A DNA stretch of 64,000 nucleotides. Source: Phycisphaerales bacterium (GTDB lineage: Bacteria; Planctomycetota; Phycisphaerae; Phycisphaerales; UBA1924). Position numbers and translations under genes: made by a program. Below are positions 27,735 to 36,371 of the stretch, in pieces. Each line of letters opens with the position of its first letter. Position 1 is the first letter of the stretch. The notes beneath the pieces were generated by a model. The model worked only from the letters and a program-made list of their open reading frames with translations, did not search any database and had not been told where the DNA came from. The stretch is from NCBI GenBank assembly GCA_029260295.1, contig JAJDDN010000008.1, forward strand, positions 124,001-188,000, read 5' to 3'.

Positions 27735-28574
27735 ATGGACCTGGATCTTATTGACATACTCATCAGAACCGCACTCGGCCTTGTCGCTGGTGTTGTCGGT
27801 GGACTGGCCGGGCTCGGGGGCTCGATCATCATGCTCCCCGCGATGGCGATGATCTGGGGCTACAAGATTGATGGCGAGGAAGACCACCAGCAGACCCGCC
27901 ACCATGTCTACATGGCCGCGGCGATGTGTGTCAATGTCGTCGTCGCGTTGTCCTCGACAATCATGCACGCCAAGAAGAAAGCCGCCCGCAAGGATGTGCT
28001 GATGTCGCTGGTGCCCTCGATGACCGCGGGGATGGCCGCGGGCGTAATGATGGCGGGCGAGTCACCAGGCCGCTGGTCGCTGGTTGCGTTTGCGGGGTTC
28101 ATCTGGATCTACTGCGCCTACAACATCATCACCACAATCAAGAATATACCAGATCACCCAATCGACGCCCCATCCCCGGCCCACTGGAAAATGATCATCA
28201 TCGGACTCTTCGTCGGTGGGATCTCAGGGTACCTCGGCATCGGTGGCGGGATCCTACTAGTGCCATTGTTGCAGATTTCAGGCTTGCCACTCCGCCATGC
28301 GATCGCTGGGAGTGCCGGCGTGATGTGGATCAGTTCGATCATCGGCGCCTCAATGAAACTCTACACACTCCCCACGATCCACTACCCGCCACCAAACGAG
28401 TCGGTTCACCTCATGATCTCCGACGCGATGAGCTTCGCGATCCCGATCGGGGTCGGCGCATTGATCGGTGCGTACCTCGGCGCATGGATCGCTCACAAGA
28501 TCAAGCTGCCGCACCTGAAGCTGGTCATTGCATTGATTCTCGCAGTGGCATCCATCAAGATGGTGATGCGTTAA
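27735..28574 (+). CDS. TauE/SafE family membrane permease
   Basis: 279 aa, about eight membrane segments. Two inverted halves begin with LGLVAGVVGGLAGLGGSIIM and VGGISGYLGIGGGILLVPLL, the glycine-rich signature of the TauE/SafE anion exporters (sulfite, sulfoacetate and similar). The substrate cannot be deduced. The ATG at 27735 has GGAG five bases ahead; a TTG at 27717 is less likely. A TAGTAT at 27696-27701 would give a leader of about 27 bases. Ends in a four-base overlap with the convergent kinase-like gene. Confidence 0.85.
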   Translation: MDLDLIDILIRTALGLVAGVVGGLAGLGGSIIMLPAMAMIWGYKIDGEEDHQQTRHHVYMAAAMCVNVVVALSSTIMHAKKKAARKDVLMSLVPSMTAGMAAGVMMAGESPGRWSLVAFAGFIWIYCAYNIITTIKNIPDHPIDAPSPAHWKMIIIGLFVGGISGYLGIGGGILLVPLLQISGLPLRHAIAGSAGVMWISSIIGASMKLYTLPTIHYPPPNESVHLMISDAMSFAIPIGVGALIGAYLGAWIAHKIKLPHLKLVIALILAVASIKMVMR

Positions 28575-29122
28575 CGCATCGACCCGAGACACCTATCGAC
28601 TAGTCGATCGAGGGGCTCGGACCCATCGAGTTCGATAAGTGTAATATGGTCTGGAAGAGTATTTAACCAAGCGGTGTGCGACTTGAGACTCCGCTGCTCT
28701 AGCCCGGCGGCATCATATCGACCGGCCCATTCAATAAACTCTCTGCAGATAGTTCCCTGAGGAGTGTCTGAGCTGAAGATGCCCATGCCGTAGCGGCTTC
28801 TTTCGCGGGCGAGCAGTCTTTGCTCGCGGATTTTCCAGGTTGTCTGAAGAAAGATGACATGGGTGAAGTTTGGGACGAGAGGGTCTCCCCATGAACACAA
28901 CGACCCTGAAAGCACCCAGCTATTCTGGTCCTTAATACGCGTTTCTATCATTTCTAAACGCTGCTGTATTGGTCGCTTCTTGCTGAACTTGATTTCGGTA
29001 GATTCCCAGAAGAAATCATCAGAATCTAGATGGCTGACGCCCAGCCGAGACGCGAGTGCATTCCCAAGCGTGGTCGTTCCAGAGCCTGATGCACCAAAGA
29101 TATGAATACGGCAAGTCCTCAC
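28571..29122 (-). CDS. P-loop kinase-like protein (adenylate/shikimate-kinase fold)
   Basis: 183 aa, no signal. The N-terminal strand and P-loop (IHIFGASGSGTTTLGNAL) are followed by HLDSDDFFWE, then FLQTTWKIREQRLLARERSR, which resembles the lid and substrate-arginine region of adenylate/shikimate-type kinases. The Walker A lysine is replaced by Thr16. Related small P-loop proteins have this variant; whether they bind nucleotide is not known to me. GTG start at 29122 overlaps the uvrB stop (GTGA), so it is translationally coupled behind uvrB. Confidence 0.68.
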   Translation of the reverse strand: MRTCRIHIFGASGSGTTTLGNALASRLGVSHLDSDDFFWESTEIKFSKKRPIQQRLEMIETRIKDQNSWVLSGSLCSWGDPLVPNFTHVIFLQTTWKIREQRLLARERSRYGMGIFSSDTPQGTICREFIEWAGRYDAAGLEQRSLKSHTAWLNTLPDHITLIELDGSEPLDRLVDRCLGSMR

Positions 29123-31317
29123 ATCCGCCGTCCGCGGCCGCGCGTGCCTGGCGATCCATGCTTGCCCTTGGCGAAGAACGCTTCGAGCTGAGATCGTTTG
29201 ACGAGTAACGGGGTCTCGTCATCGTTGTGCTGGATGAGCAGTTCCTTGACATGGAGCATCTGGTCCCGCAATGCGGCGGCATGCTCGAAGTTGGTCGCCT
29301 CGGCGGCGCCCATCATGTCCGCTTGCAGCATTCCGACAAGAACCTCAGCATCGACCACCGGATCAGTAGACTCGGCAGCAAACTTGGCGGACCTCCGCGC
29401 CTTGAGTTCAGTGTCAAGACCACGCCGGATCTCCTTGACGATGGTGGTGGGGGTGATGCCATGCTCGAGGTTGTGGGCGAGTTGTTTTTCGCGCCTCCGT
29501 GCGGTTTCGGTCATCGCCTGATCCATACCTTTGGTGATCCGGTCAGCGTAGAGAATAACCCGCGATTCACTGTTCCGTGCGGCCCGCCCCATCTGCTGAA
29601 TGAGCGAAGTCGCCGATCGCAAGAATCCTTCTTTGTCGGCGTCGAGGATGCACACCAGCCGCACCTCGGGGAGATCAAGACCTTCGCGGAGCAGGTTTAC
29701 TCCAACCAGAATATCAAACTCGCCTGCTCGAAGATCGGTCAGGATTTCTAACCGATCAAGAGTTTCAATCTCGGAGTGCAGATAACGAACCTTCAATCCC
29801 TGTTCACTCAGGTAGGTGGTGAGGTCTTCGCACAGGCGTTTGGTCAGCGCGGTGACGAGCACCCGTCCGCCCATCTCAACAACCTCTTCGCACCGCTCCA
29901 TAAGATCCGGCACCTGCCCGGAGGCCGGGCGGACTTCGACCTCGGGATCAAGCAGTCCCGTCGGGCGGATGACCTGCTCGATCACTTCGCCGCCGGTGGC
30001 TTCGAGTTCATAGGGCCCGGGCGTCGCGCTGACGAACATCATCTGAGGGACCAGCGTTTCAAACTCCTCAAACCTCAACGGGCGGTTATCAAGGCATGAT
30101 GGCAAGCGGAACCCGTGTTCAACCAGTACATTCTTACGGGCCTTGTCGCCATTGAACATCGCTTTGATCTGGGGGAGCGTCACATGCGATTCGTCAACAA
30201 TGATCAACCAGTCTTTGAGATTCGTTCTAGAAACCCCAAACTTCTGAGCATCGAGTTCGTGGTCGCGCCCGTCATCTGCTATGTCCACAGCATCTGGATC
30301 AACACTCCCCGGGGCGTAATCGAAGTAATCCAGCAGCGTAAACGGGCGTTCGCCGGGATTCCGGCCGTCCATGTAGCGGGAGTAGTTCTCGACCCCCGAG
30401 CAGTACCCGACCTCTTCGATCATCTCCAGGTCATACTTGGTGCGAGCGATGAGGCGTTGTGCTTCGAGCAGTTTGCCCTCATGCCGAAGCTCCATAACGC
30501 GGGCATCCATCTCAACCCGGATGCTATCAAGCACTTCCTTGAGCCGATCTTCTGGCATGACATAGTGAACAGCAGGGAATAAAAAATATCTTGATTCCTC
30601 GGCCAGAAGCTCACCACTCGTCGGATTAATTAGCTCGATTCTTTCGATCTCGTCACCAAAGAGCTCGATCCGTACCGCAAACTTTTCATATGCGGGCCAG
30701 ATTTCGATCGCGTCGCCGCGTGATCTGTATTGCCCGCGTTTGAACTCGATTTCAGATCGTTCGTACCGCATGGCGTTGAGTGCCAGGAACAACTCTCGCC
30801 TAGGCAGATCCATCCCCCGGCTGAGCGTATACACCCGCTCTGAATATGCACTCGGCGAACCGAGCCCAAAGATGCATGACACCGATGCGACAACCACGCA
30901 GTCACGCCGTTGTAAAAGGTTACTCGTCGTGGCAAGTCTGAGTTGATCCAGATCGTCGTTTTTAGCCGAGTCCTTCTCGATGTAGATATCGCGCCCGGGG
31001 ATGTACGCCTCGGGCTGGTAGTAGTCGTAGTAGGAAACAAAGTAGTTGACCGAGTTGTTGGGAAAGAACGCTTTAAACTCTTCGTAGAGCTGGGCCGCGA
31101 GTGTTTTATTGTGCGAAAGAATCAGTGTTGGCTTGTTGGTGTTGGCGATGACATTGGCCATCGTAAAGGTCTTGCCGGTGCCGGTTGCACCGAGCAGGCA
31201 TGAGCGTTTCTCCCCGCTTTTGACCGAAGCTACGAGCGCATCGATCGCGCCGGGTTGGTCGCCCGCGGGTTTGAACTTACTGATAACTTCGAATGGGGCG
31301 TGTGGATCTATGGGCAT
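29119..31317 (-). CDS. uvrB: excinuclease ABC subunit B
   Basis: Damage-binding helicase of nucleotide excision repair. 732 aa, close to the family (about 670-730). Motifs: ATGTGKTFTMANV (Walker A), the beta-hairpin region YDYYQPEAYIPGRDIYIEK, DESH box (WLIIVDESHVTLPQ), SATPGPYEL, LVGVNLLREGLDLPEV, QMGRAARN and a C-terminal UVR helix (AEATNFEHAAALRDQM). The ATG at 31317 begins the usual MPIDPHAPFEVISKFKPAGD; an in-frame TTG further upstream is unlikely. uvrA is in the same window on the other strand. Confidence 0.97.
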   Translation of the reverse strand: MPIDPHAPFEVISKFKPAGDQPGAIDALVASVKSGEKRSCLLGATGTGKTFTMANVIANTNKPTLILSHNKTLAAQLYEEFKAFFPNNSVNYFVSYYDYYQPEAYIPGRDIYIEKDSAKNDDLDQLRLATTSNLLQRRDCVVVASVSCIFGLGSPSAYSERVYTLSRGMDLPRRELFLALNAMRYERSEIEFKRGQYRSRGDAIEIWPAYEKFAVRIELFGDEIERIELINPTSGELLAEESRYFLFPAVHYVMPEDRLKEVLDSIRVEMDARVMELRHEGKLLEAQRLIARTKYDLEMIEEVGYCSGVENYSRYMDGRNPGERPFTLLDYFDYAPGSVDPDAVDIADDGRDHELDAQKFGVSRTNLKDWLIIVDESHVTLPQIKAMFNGDKARKNVLVEHGFRLPSCLDNRPLRFEEFETLVPQMMFVSATPGPYELEATGGEVIEQVIRPTGLLDPEVEVRPASGQVPDLMERCEEVVEMGGRVLVTALTKRLCEDLTTYLSEQGLKVRYLHSEIETLDRLEILTDLRAGEFDILVGVNLLREGLDLPEVRLVCILDADKEGFLRSATSLIQQMGRAARNSESRVILYADRITKGMDQAMTETARRREKQLAHNLEHGITPTTIVKEIRRGLDTELKARRSAKFAAESTDPVVDAEVLVGMLQADMMGAAEATNFEHAAALRDQMLHVKELLIQHNDDETPLLVKRSQLEAFFAKGKHGSPGTRGRGRRM

Positions 31318-31323
31318 CCACAG

Positions 31324-31329
31324 AGTATA
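31324..31329 (-). promoter_or_regulatory. -10 TATACT for uvrB, probable leaderless start
   Basis: TATACT on the minus strand ends six bases before the uvrB ATG. TTGTTC, 18 bases further upstream, is a weak -35. Confidence 0.55.
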
Positions 31330-31390
31330 CGCACACGACCATGATCCGAACAAAGCAAATAGTTTGAGATTCCCTTGCAAAGATTAAAAG

Positions 31391-31432
31391 GTGACCGTGC
31401 AGTCACATAAAGAATCGAAACAAGGACGATTC
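31391..31432. promoter_or_regulatory. two inverted repeats upstream of the ArsR-type gene
   Basis: GTGAC/GTCAC (31391-31395 and 31402-31406) and GAATCG/CGATTC (31412-31417 and 31427-31432) lie just before the Shine-Dalgarno. Their position suggests operators for the regulator that follows, but neither spacing is a known ArsR site. Confidence 0.4.
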
Positions 31433-31449
31433 GATTCTATGGAGGCACA

Positions 31450-31811
31450 ATGCCACAGATTCAGCATTCAACTGATCCGCTCGACAGCGTCTGGAGAGCT
31501 TTGTCGGATCCAACCCGCCGTGGGCTGATGGACCAACTCAGGGGTGGTCCAATGACCACCACTCAGCTCGTTGAATCATTTTCAGACATGACCCGATTTG
31601 GGGTCATGAAGCACATGGGAATCCTCGAAGAAGCCCGGCCGGTGGTCTCGGAGAAAGAAGGACGAACGCGTTGGTACTACCTCAATCCCCCCCCCCCCCC
31701 CTGCGGCAGGTGTACGAGCGTTGAGTCAGCAAATATAAAGACCAGTGGGCGGGATCGCTCACCAAACTCAAAGCACATATTGAACAACAACACCACAATC
31801 AAGGAGAATGA
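31450..31811 (+). pseudogene. ArsR-family HTH regulator, disrupted by C tract and TGA
   Basis: Starts MPQIQHSTDP after a strong GGAGG. Residues about 11-79 are a typical winged helix (VWRALSDPTRRGLMDQLRGG, FSDMTRFGVMKHMGILEEA, EGRTRWYYLN). After LNP the gene runs into 15 consecutive C bases (31687-31701). Past that, the family's C-terminal helix is found only in another frame (LRQVYER, then stop TGA at 31722-31724, then VSKYKDQWAGSLTKLKAHIE), ending in TGA at 31809-31811. Family members usually have Trp where the TGA is (YERW). With 15 C the open frame instead reads through to the SRPBCC gene and ends at 32265. So the regulator carries both a frameshift and a nonsense change, unless the C count is an assembly error. 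Confidence 0.7.
31687..31701. repeat. homopolymeric tract of 15 C
   Basis: Fifteen C in the coding sequence of the ArsR-type regulator. With a length of 3n the upstream frame continues into the SRPBCC gene; with 3n+1 it reaches the TGA at 31722; with 3n+2 it stops at a TAA soon after. Confidence 0.85.
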
Positions 31812-31812
31812 C

Positions 31813-32265
31813 ATGTCGGCCAAACTTATGGAACAATCCGCCCGGCTTGCCGAAGCAAAAATCGAAATTGTCATCAACGCCCCACATGAGTCGGTTTACA
31901 ACGCGTGGTTCAAGGACACCAGTGCTTGGTTCTACCATTCGGAGGAAACCAAAGCCACGCACCCGACCCACTGTGAGCATCGCATGGGTGGCAAGTTCTA
32001 CACCGCACTCCCTGACGATTGCTTTAATGTCCTCGGGGAGCTCACCATGATCAAGCCCAATGAGAAAATTTGTATCAAGGGTGATTGCACCATGCCCTCA
32101 GCAGTGATTATGAATATCACCCTCGCATTCGAGGATGTCGAGGGGGGGACGAAAGTAAGCATCGATCACCGAATGGCTGGGGAAATCCATGACGGAATGG
32201 CCGAGGAGTTTGAGGAGGGCTGGCTCGACGGCCTTACCAAACTTAAAGCGGTAGTCGAGTCCTAG
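31813..32265 (+). CDS. SRPBCC (AHSA1/START-like) domain protein
   Basis: 150 aa, all one helix-grip domain of the AHSA1 type: KIEIVINAPHESVYNAWF, a middle HRMGGKFYTALPDDCF, and the long C-terminal helix EEFEEGWLDGLTKLKAVV. AAGGAG six bases before the ATG supports independent translation. Such genes often follow an ArsR-type regulator and form an operon with it; the ligand is unknown. The upstream HTH frame is at present in phase with it, so a 271-aa fusion could also be made. Its stop shares four bases with the stop of convergent smc. Confidence 0.82.
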   Translation: MSAKLMEQSARLAEAKIEIVINAPHESVYNAWFKDTSAWFYHSEETKATHPTHCEHRMGGKFYTALPDDCFNVLGELTMIKPNEKICIKGDCTMPSAVIMNITLAFEDVEGGTKVSIDHRMAGEIHDGMAEEFEEGWLDGLTKLKAVVES

Positions 32266-35200
32266 GCCTTCACCGGCTGATCGTCACGCATCGACGCAAG
32301 CGCCGCACGCAACGCCCCCGATGGTTTCGCACCTTCGGGGGTTATTTCTACAGCAGGCTCATCAACGATCTCAACTGGCGCGTTCTTGACTGCTTTCTCA
32401 TCAATCTCGCCGTCTTCTCCGACCTGATCGAAGCGGACCTCGACGCGTTTGGACACGCCGCGTTCCTGCATGGTGACGCCGAAGAGTTTGTCGGTGGATT
32501 GCATGGTCCGCTTGTTGTGTGTGATCACAATAAACCGGCTCTGTTTGGCAAACAAATCCAGCGTCGAGCAGAACCGCCCGACATTCGCCTCATCAAGCGC
32601 GGCGTCGACTTCGTCAAGCACACAGAAGCAACTGGGTTTACTCCGGAAGATCGCAAGCAGCATCGCCACCGCGGTCATGGTCTTTTCGCCACCGGACAAC
32701 TGGTTGATCGAGCGGGGTTCTTTTCCTGGCGGCTTGGCGATGACTTCGATGCCCGATTCGAGCAGGTCCACCTCGTCGGTAACAACCTTCTCGCCATCGA
32801 TCTCTTTGATCAAAGGCATCAGGCGGACCTCGGCACGGCCGCCACCGAACAAGCGGCGGAACATCCCGTTGCGGCCACCGAACTCGTCCTTGATGAGTTC
32901 GAATACCTCACCGAAGCGGGCGCGGGAGGCGACATTGAGTTTCTCGATGAGCGTGGCGAGTTTGATTCTTGCCTCGTCGATGTCGCGGACCTGAGTAATC
33001 AGATCGTCGTTGCGTTGGGTGAGGTTGGATTCTTCTTCGATGGAGTTGATGTTGACATTGCCGAGCTTTTTGATCTCGCCTTTGAGGACATGGACGCTCG
33101 CTGTCATGGAGTTGACATCGATTCGTTCGATGCCGCCGTCGTCCATCATGTGGCGGTATTCGGGGTACTCCATGACCAGATCGACTTCAAGGTCTTCGAG
33201 TGTGCGTTCCTCGATGGTCTCGCGTTTAACCTCGGTTTCGCGGCGAGAGGTCTCGACAGCGTGCCAATCGCGGTTGAACGCATCGGCCTGGTCTCGGGCG
33301 GTGCTCATGGATTGCTGTGCGGCGTTGACCGCTTCTTCGGCGACGCGGACGACCTCCGCGTGTTCGTGCATCGAGGTTTCGAGGGACTCGATGAGCGCGT
33401 GTGCTTTGAGCTGGTCGTCGTGGGCTTCTTGGGCGACGCGGTTGTGCTCGTCGAGGTTGGCTCGGGCGCGTTCGATCATCGCTTGGGCCTGGGCGTTGCT
33501 GCGTTCGATTTCGTCGCGGCTTGTTGTCAGCGAGGACAGGTGTCGGGTTTCGGAGCGGACCTGTTCGTGCGCTGTCGAAACAGCGACGCGGACACTATTG
33601 GCCTGGTCATTGATGAGCTCAAGTGCTTCTTCGTGCTTGCCGAGCCCGCTCTGGAATCCTTCGAGAAGGGCGCGTTGTTCGCCAAGCAAACGCTCAAGCT
33701 GGCCCGCTTTAGTGGTGAGGGCCTCGCGTCCAACGCGGGATTCTTCGAGCCGCGTCGCGTGGGTGTGCTGTTCATCAACACCACGCTGCATATCACGCCC
33801 GAGGCGTTCGATCTCTGCGGTGTGCGTGTCGAGGGAGTGCTCGGTGCGGACGCGGGTCTCACGGAGTGCGGTGAGCTTGGAGTGGAGCAGGGATCGCTGC
33901 TCGCCGAGGTTCGCGGCGTCTTGATCCACGCGGGCAAGGTTGAGCTTGGCACGATCAAGGTCCGTGCGGATGATCTCGATCTGTTCTGCGAGTTCGTGGA
34001 GTTCACTCTGACGCGCGAGGAGCCCTTCGGATTCACTTCCGGATCGGGTGCCAGCACAGACGCGTCCATCGGGTTCGAGCACTACGCCGTCGCGGGTGAC
34101 GAATCGGCAAGGGGTTGATGCAAGCGGGCCCGCTCCCAGCAGGAGCGCAGAGTCGAGGTCCGAGACCAGTAGTGAGTTTCCAAGCAATCGGTCGAGCAGG
34201 GCTTCGACTCTTGCGTCTTTGTCCCGCGAGGCAACCGAGTCACGCAGGCGGCTCACGCGCCCGTTGGTTGCGTCGGTCAGCCAGCCCGGGATGGTTGATC
34301 CTGCAGAGAGCCCGACATCGACGAGCGGCAGGAAAGTGACGCGGCCGGGGAGTGCTGCGATTTCTTCCGGCGTCGGCATCGCGTCCATGGATTCGACGAC
34401 GAGTGCTTGGAGGGTGTCCTCGAGTGCCGCTTCGATGTGGCCGGCTTGGGAGCCCGATGTTTCGATCAACTCGGCTAGTGGGCCAATGACCCCCGTAAAT
34501 CCTTCGCCCCGGTCCTGCATCTCAAGGACTGCACGCACGGCATCATCGAGACCGACGCGGCCTTTGACCATCTCATCAAGGGTCGCGTGGCGGGTTTCTC
34601 TGCGGACGCGCTCTTCGTCGAGCGTGTTGACGCGTTTGGCCAAATCGCCACGCGAGGAGTCGAGTGATTCGACTCGTGCATCAAGCCCGCTGAGTTCGTC
34701 CTCGTCTTTGTTAATGCTGGCATCAACAAGGACGATCGCCTCTTCGGTCCGGGACTTGAGAAGATTGGATTCTTCGATCTGCTCATCGAGGGATCGGAGA
34801 CGCTGGGTGAGTTCGTTGACACGCTCAGTGATGGATTCGATCCGGCGATCATCGCTCTCGACGCGGGCGATCAGGGTGGCGTGCTCGCGTTCGACGCTGG
34901 CGACGACCGAGCGGGTCTCGTCGACCTTCTGGCGTTGCTCGTTGAGCGTGCGGGCGGCGTGCTCGCGTTGGTCGCTGGTTTCTTTGAGCCTTGACTCGGA
35001 CCCGCTGAGTGTTTCTTTGAGTTCTTCGAGCTTGGCGGTGTGGCCTTCGATCTGGGCGTCGATCTCAATGAGTTTGGAGCTCGATTCGCTCAGGCGGGAG
35101 GTTTCTGTTTCTACAAGATGGGCCGCGTCTTCGATGGCTTTGTGGGTCATCTCTTGGCGCTGGTTGGCCGACTCCGCCTGGTGCCTCGCGTTGGTCAGTG

Positions 35201-36371
35201 AGTTCTCGGTTTCTCGGAGCACGCGTCCGACGGTCAGGCGATTCTCTTTAGCCAGGTTGTGCGATTCCTCGGCTTCTTCGAGCATTGCCTGGGTCTGATT
35301 GCGTTCGTCTTCGAGCGAAGCGATCTGTGAGGTCAGCCCTTCGAGGCGGCGGCGGATGTCGTCGTACTGCTCAAATCCAAGGGCTAAACGCTGGGCGCTG
35401 TACTCGTCATCAAGTTCTTGGAATCGCCTCGCCTTGGCGGCTTGGCCTTTGACCATGCGCAAGCGGCGCTCGGTCGAATCGAGTTGCTCACGCGTGACGG
35501 CCAGGTTTGATTCGGCCTTGTCGAGTTTGCGCTGCGCTTCGACGCGGCGTTGGCGGTACTTCGCAATACCCGCCGCTTCCTCGAAGATGACCCGGCGTTC
35601 CATCGGGGACGCCAGGAGCATCCGGTCGACCTTGCCCTGCTCGATAATCGAATACGCGTCGGCCCCGATGCCGGTGTCGAGGAAGAGGTCGCGGATGTCT
35701 TTGAGTCGCGCGAGCTTGCCGTTGATGAGGTACTGGCTTTTGCCATCGCGGTACAAGCGGCGTTGGACCTCGACCTGGTCCGCGTCGATTGGAAGCGGAC
35801 GCGCGATGCGGCGGCGTTCGGTGATGATCGACGCGGCCTCGCTCTCGCCCTCGCTGGCGGCACGCTCGGCGTCAGCGTCAGATACGAGTTCATCGTGGGC
35901 TGGTTGATCGTCGTTTGGAGTTTCAACCAGATCGGAGGCTTCGACTTCTTCGACCTCCACAACATGGCTCTCTTGTGTTTCTTCAGGTGCTTGACCCGCG
36001 AGATCCGCGAGCATCAGTGTGGACTTGGGATTGTCAAAGCTCAGTGTGACGGCGGCCATCCCCGATGGTTTGCGTCCGGCGGATCCTGCGAAGATGCAGT
36101 CGATCATTTCTTTGCCACGGAGCGATTTGGAGGAGCGTTCGCCGAGGACCCATTTGATGGCGTCAACGACATTGGACTTGCCACAGCCGTTGGGTCCGAC
36201 GATGCCGGTGATGGGGTCATCGAAGTGGAAGGTGGTTTTGTCTGCGAAGCTCTTGAACCCGACAAGCGTGAGCTTGGTAAGCGCAAGGCCGGCGTTGGCG
36301 GTTGGGCCTGGAGTGGCTTTGGGAGGCGATTCGAGCGCGGAATCTGGGCTTGTTGTAGGAATCGTTGTCAT
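32262..36371 (-). CDS. smc: chromosome segregation protein SMC
   Basis: Condensin ATPase that organises the chromosome. 1369 aa against about 1150-1200. Walker A GPNGCGKS is at 59-66; the ABC signature LSGGEKTM and Walker B FCVLDEVDAALDE are near the C terminus; two long coiled coils flank a hinge region around residues 520-680. The extra length includes a 30-residue N-terminal tail, an insertion of about 75 residues after the first beta strands of the head (about 116-192, very rich in Asp and Glu at 130-180), and a C-terminal tail. The ATG at 36371 has GGAGG eleven bases upstream; a GTG at 36404 is less likely. Confidence 0.95.
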   Translation of the reverse strand: MTTIPTTSPDSALESPPKATPGPTANAGLALTKLTLVGFKSFADKTTFHFDDPITGIVGPNGCGKSNVVDAIKWVLGERSSKSLRGKEMIDCIFAGSAGRKPSGMAAVTLSFDNPKSTLMLADLAGQAPEETQESHVVEVEEVEASDLVETPNDDQPAHDELVSDADAERAASEGESEAASIITERRRIARPLPIDADQVEVQRRLYRDGKSQYLINGKLARLKDIRDLFLDTGIGADAYSIIEQGKVDRMLLASPMERRVIFEEAAGIAKYRQRRVEAQRKLDKAESNLAVTREQLDSTERRLRMVKGQAAKARRFQELDDEYSAQRLALGFEQYDDIRRRLEGLTSQIASLEDERNQTQAMLEEAEESHNLAKENRLTVGRVLRETENSLTNARHQAESANQRQEMTHKAIEDAAHLVETETSRLSESSSKLIEIDAQIEGHTAKLEELKETLSGSESRLKETSDQREHAARTLNEQRQKVDETRSVVASVEREHATLIARVESDDRRIESITERVNELTQRLRSLDEQIEESNLLKSRTEEAIVLVDASINKDEDELSGLDARVESLDSSRGDLAKRVNTLDEERVRRETRHATLDEMVKGRVGLDDAVRAVLEMQDRGEGFTGVIGPLAELIETSGSQAGHIEAALEDTLQALVVESMDAMPTPEEIAALPGRVTFLPLVDVGLSAGSTIPGWLTDATNGRVSRLRDSVASRDKDARVEALLDRLLGNSLLVSDLDSALLLGAGPLASTPCRFVTRDGVVLEPDGRVCAGTRSGSESEGLLARQSELHELAEQIEIIRTDLDRAKLNLARVDQDAANLGEQRSLLHSKLTALRETRVRTEHSLDTHTAEIERLGRDMQRGVDEQHTHATRLEESRVGREALTTKAGQLERLLGEQRALLEGFQSGLGKHEEALELINDQANSVRVAVSTAHEQVRSETRHLSSLTTSRDEIERSNAQAQAMIERARANLDEHNRVAQEAHDDQLKAHALIESLETSMHEHAEVVRVAEEAVNAAQQSMSTARDQADAFNRDWHAVETSRRETEVKRETIEERTLEDLEVDLVMEYPEYRHMMDDGGIERIDVNSMTASVHVLKGEIKKLGNVNINSIEEESNLTQRNDDLITQVRDIDEARIKLATLIEKLNVASRARFGEVFELIKDEFGGRNGMFRRLFGGGRAEVRLMPLIKEIDGEKVVTDEVDLLESGIEVIAKPPGKEPRSINQLSGGEKTMTAVAMLLAIFRSKPSCFCVLDEVDAALDEANVGRFCSTLDLFAKQSRFIVITHNKRTMQSTDKLFGVTMQERGVSKRVEVRFDQVGEDGEIDEKAVKNAPVEIVDEPAVEITPEGAKPSGALRAALASMRDDQPVKA

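Noticed and set aside
32499-34118. A 539-aa open frame on the plus strand opposite smc, with others near 34048-35298.
   Set aside because: They are antisense shadows of a high-GC coiled-coil gene, have no start signals, and their translation has skewed composition with no motifs.
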